Positions 63,231 through 64,000 of a stretch of 64,000 bases of DNA are shown piece by piece. Source of the stretch: Granulosicoccus antarcticus IMCC3135 (GTDB lineage: Bacteria > Pseudomonadota > Gammaproteobacteria > Granulosicoccales > Granulosicoccaceae). The number at the start of each line of letters is the position of its first letter. Position 1 is the stretch's first letter. A program made the translations under genes and the position numbers. The notes beneath the pieces are model-generated. The model was not told where the DNA came from. It saw only the letters and a list, made by a program, of their open reading frames with translations, and made no database searches. The stretch is from NCBI RefSeq assembly GCF_002215215.1, contig NZ_CP018632.1, forward strand, positions 1,196,001-1,260,000, in the 5' to 3' direction.

Positions 63231-64000
63231 TCAGGTTTGATGGTATCGGATACGATGGCAAAGGACGTTCTCGCCCTTGCTGACTAACTGACCTAATGTC
63301 TCTGGCAGAGTTCGAAAGTCGCTCTCACCACTGATCAGGCAATCCAGCGTTGCATCCTCGAGTAGTCGCATGGCCAGCGCCAGGCGTCGTTGATAATCCC
63401 AGCGAGAGCGTTGCGCAGGGGCAATCTGTCCTACCTGTGATGAGCGAATCTGTAGTCGTTGCGAGTGAAAAGCCTGACCAAGCGGTATTGATACGGCTTT
63501 ATCGCCATACCAGCTCAGTTCCAGAATGGTTGCCTCGAAACCGGCCAGTTCAAGAGCTGTTTGCAAGCCTTGCTCGCTGGCAGAGGCATGGATAACCAGG
63601 TCACGCTCATGGCTTGCCTGTGCTGGCAACTTGAAGTCGACCCCCAGCTCTTGTGCTATGGGTTCGCGGTGTCTGTTGATGTCCACCAGTTCGACTTCGC
63701 AGCCTGGTATGGCCGCAGCCAGCCAGGCCACCAGACAACCAACGACGCCAGCACCGACTACGGTTATACGATCACCTATATTCGGTTGAGCATCCCAGAG
63801 TGCGTTGATGGCCGTCTCCAGGTTCGCGCACAAAACCGCCCGTGCTGCAGGTATGTTTGAGGGGATTGGCGTGACCGCGTCGGCAGCGACAATGTAACGA
63901 CTCTGGTGGGGATACAGGCAGAAGACCTCTTTGCCCAGCAGGTGTTCAGGTCCGGCCTCCACGAGGCCCACATTGATATAGCCGTATTTGACCGGAAAGG
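63231..64000 (-). CDS. Zinc-type alcohol dehydrogenase-like protein (partial)
   Basis: The frame runs off the right edge; 256 residues are visible. It has Y-G-Y-I-N-V-G at the start of the visible part and a Rossmann motif G-A-G-V-V-G-C-L, so it is a medium-chain dehydrogenase/reductase. The N-terminal part with the catalytic zinc ligands is outside the window. It leads the PTPS-GT4-methyltransferase operon and may oxidise or reduce the pathway's intermediate. Confidence 0.88.
   Translation of the reverse strand, partial: FPVKYGYINVGLVEAGPEHLLGKEVFCLYPHQSRYIVAADAVTPIPSNIPAARAVLCANLETAINALWDAQPNIGDRITVVGAGVVGCLVAWLAAAIPGCEVELVDINRHREPIAQELGVDFKLPAQASHERDLVIHASASEQGLQTALELAGFEATILELSWYGDKAVSIPLGQAFHSQRLQIRSSQVGQIAPAQRSRWDYQRRLALAMRLLEDATLDCLISGESDFRTLPETLGQLVSKGENVLCHRIRYHQT

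Overview
The window looks like a chromosomal segment of a free-living, aerobic, probably marine gammaproteobacterium. Gene order and families (divergent ponA / pilMNOP, ftsYEX next to rpoH, rpsU divergent from tsaD, rpmB-rpmG, a caa3-type oxidase cluster, a SoeABC-type sulfite dehydrogenase) fit that class. A Granulosicoccus-like lineage is my guess from gene content, not a result. I saw no rRNA, tRNA, CRISPR array, insertion sequence or prophage.

Layout. 1-6.5 kb: type IV pilus assembly genes pilP(partial)-pilO-pilN-pilM, divergent from PBP1a (ponA). 5.5-8.6 kb: an accessory module with an AraC regulator divergent from a nitrilase and a haem aldoxime dehydratase, which should convert aldoxime to nitrile to acid. 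8.7-15 kb: hemE, gltD, yqeY, rpsU, tsaD, plsY and a BioC-like methyltransferase. 15-23.3 kb: DUF2244 protein and the cytochrome c oxidase cluster coxB-coxA-small TM protein-ctaG-coxC, DUF2909 (opposite strand), surf1, a Sco-like protein and ctaB. 23.4-27.7 kb: NhaR-like LysR regulator, a small secreted protein, a two-component pair and OsmC. 27.8-31.6 kb: rpoH behind a perfect CIRCE operator, then ftsX, ftsE, ftsY. 31.7-44.7 kb: rsmD, coaD, ferredoxin, mutM, a Gld-like ABC system, ribosomal proteins L33/L28, folB, a MidA-type methyltransferase, uppP, three small membrane or secreted proteins, cca and a predicted lipoprotein aminopeptidase.

44.7-46.5 kb: a strong promoter and a complete cobalamin riboswitch feed a 24-residue leader ORF that is translationally coupled to an unrecognised 103-residue protein. 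A terminator follows at once, so no known cobalamin gene lies under this switch. 46.6-53.8 kb: soeABC, then ApbE (FMN transferase), DUF4266 and DUF3570; the DUF3570 barrel protein carries a D-x-x-S-G-A-S sequence that matches the ApbE flavinylation motif. 53.9-55.3 kb: pdxJ and yceI.

55.3-64 kb: a tightly packed, partly overlapping set with no obvious known pathway: an LtaS-like sulfatase-fold transferase, a UPF0104-type membrane protein, a CDP-alcohol phosphatidyltransferase, a GTP cyclohydrolase II with a degenerate N-terminal domain, a RibD-type reductase without deaminase domain, a SAM methyltransferase, a GT4 glycosyltransferase, a PTPS-like protein lacking key residues, and a zinc-type dehydrogenase (partial). 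I read it as a candidate pathway that builds a GTP-derived pterin or pyrimidine product and links it to sugar and lipid chemistry. This region, the cobalamin-switch ORF and the ApbE/DUF3570 pair are the strongest leads for undescribed biology.
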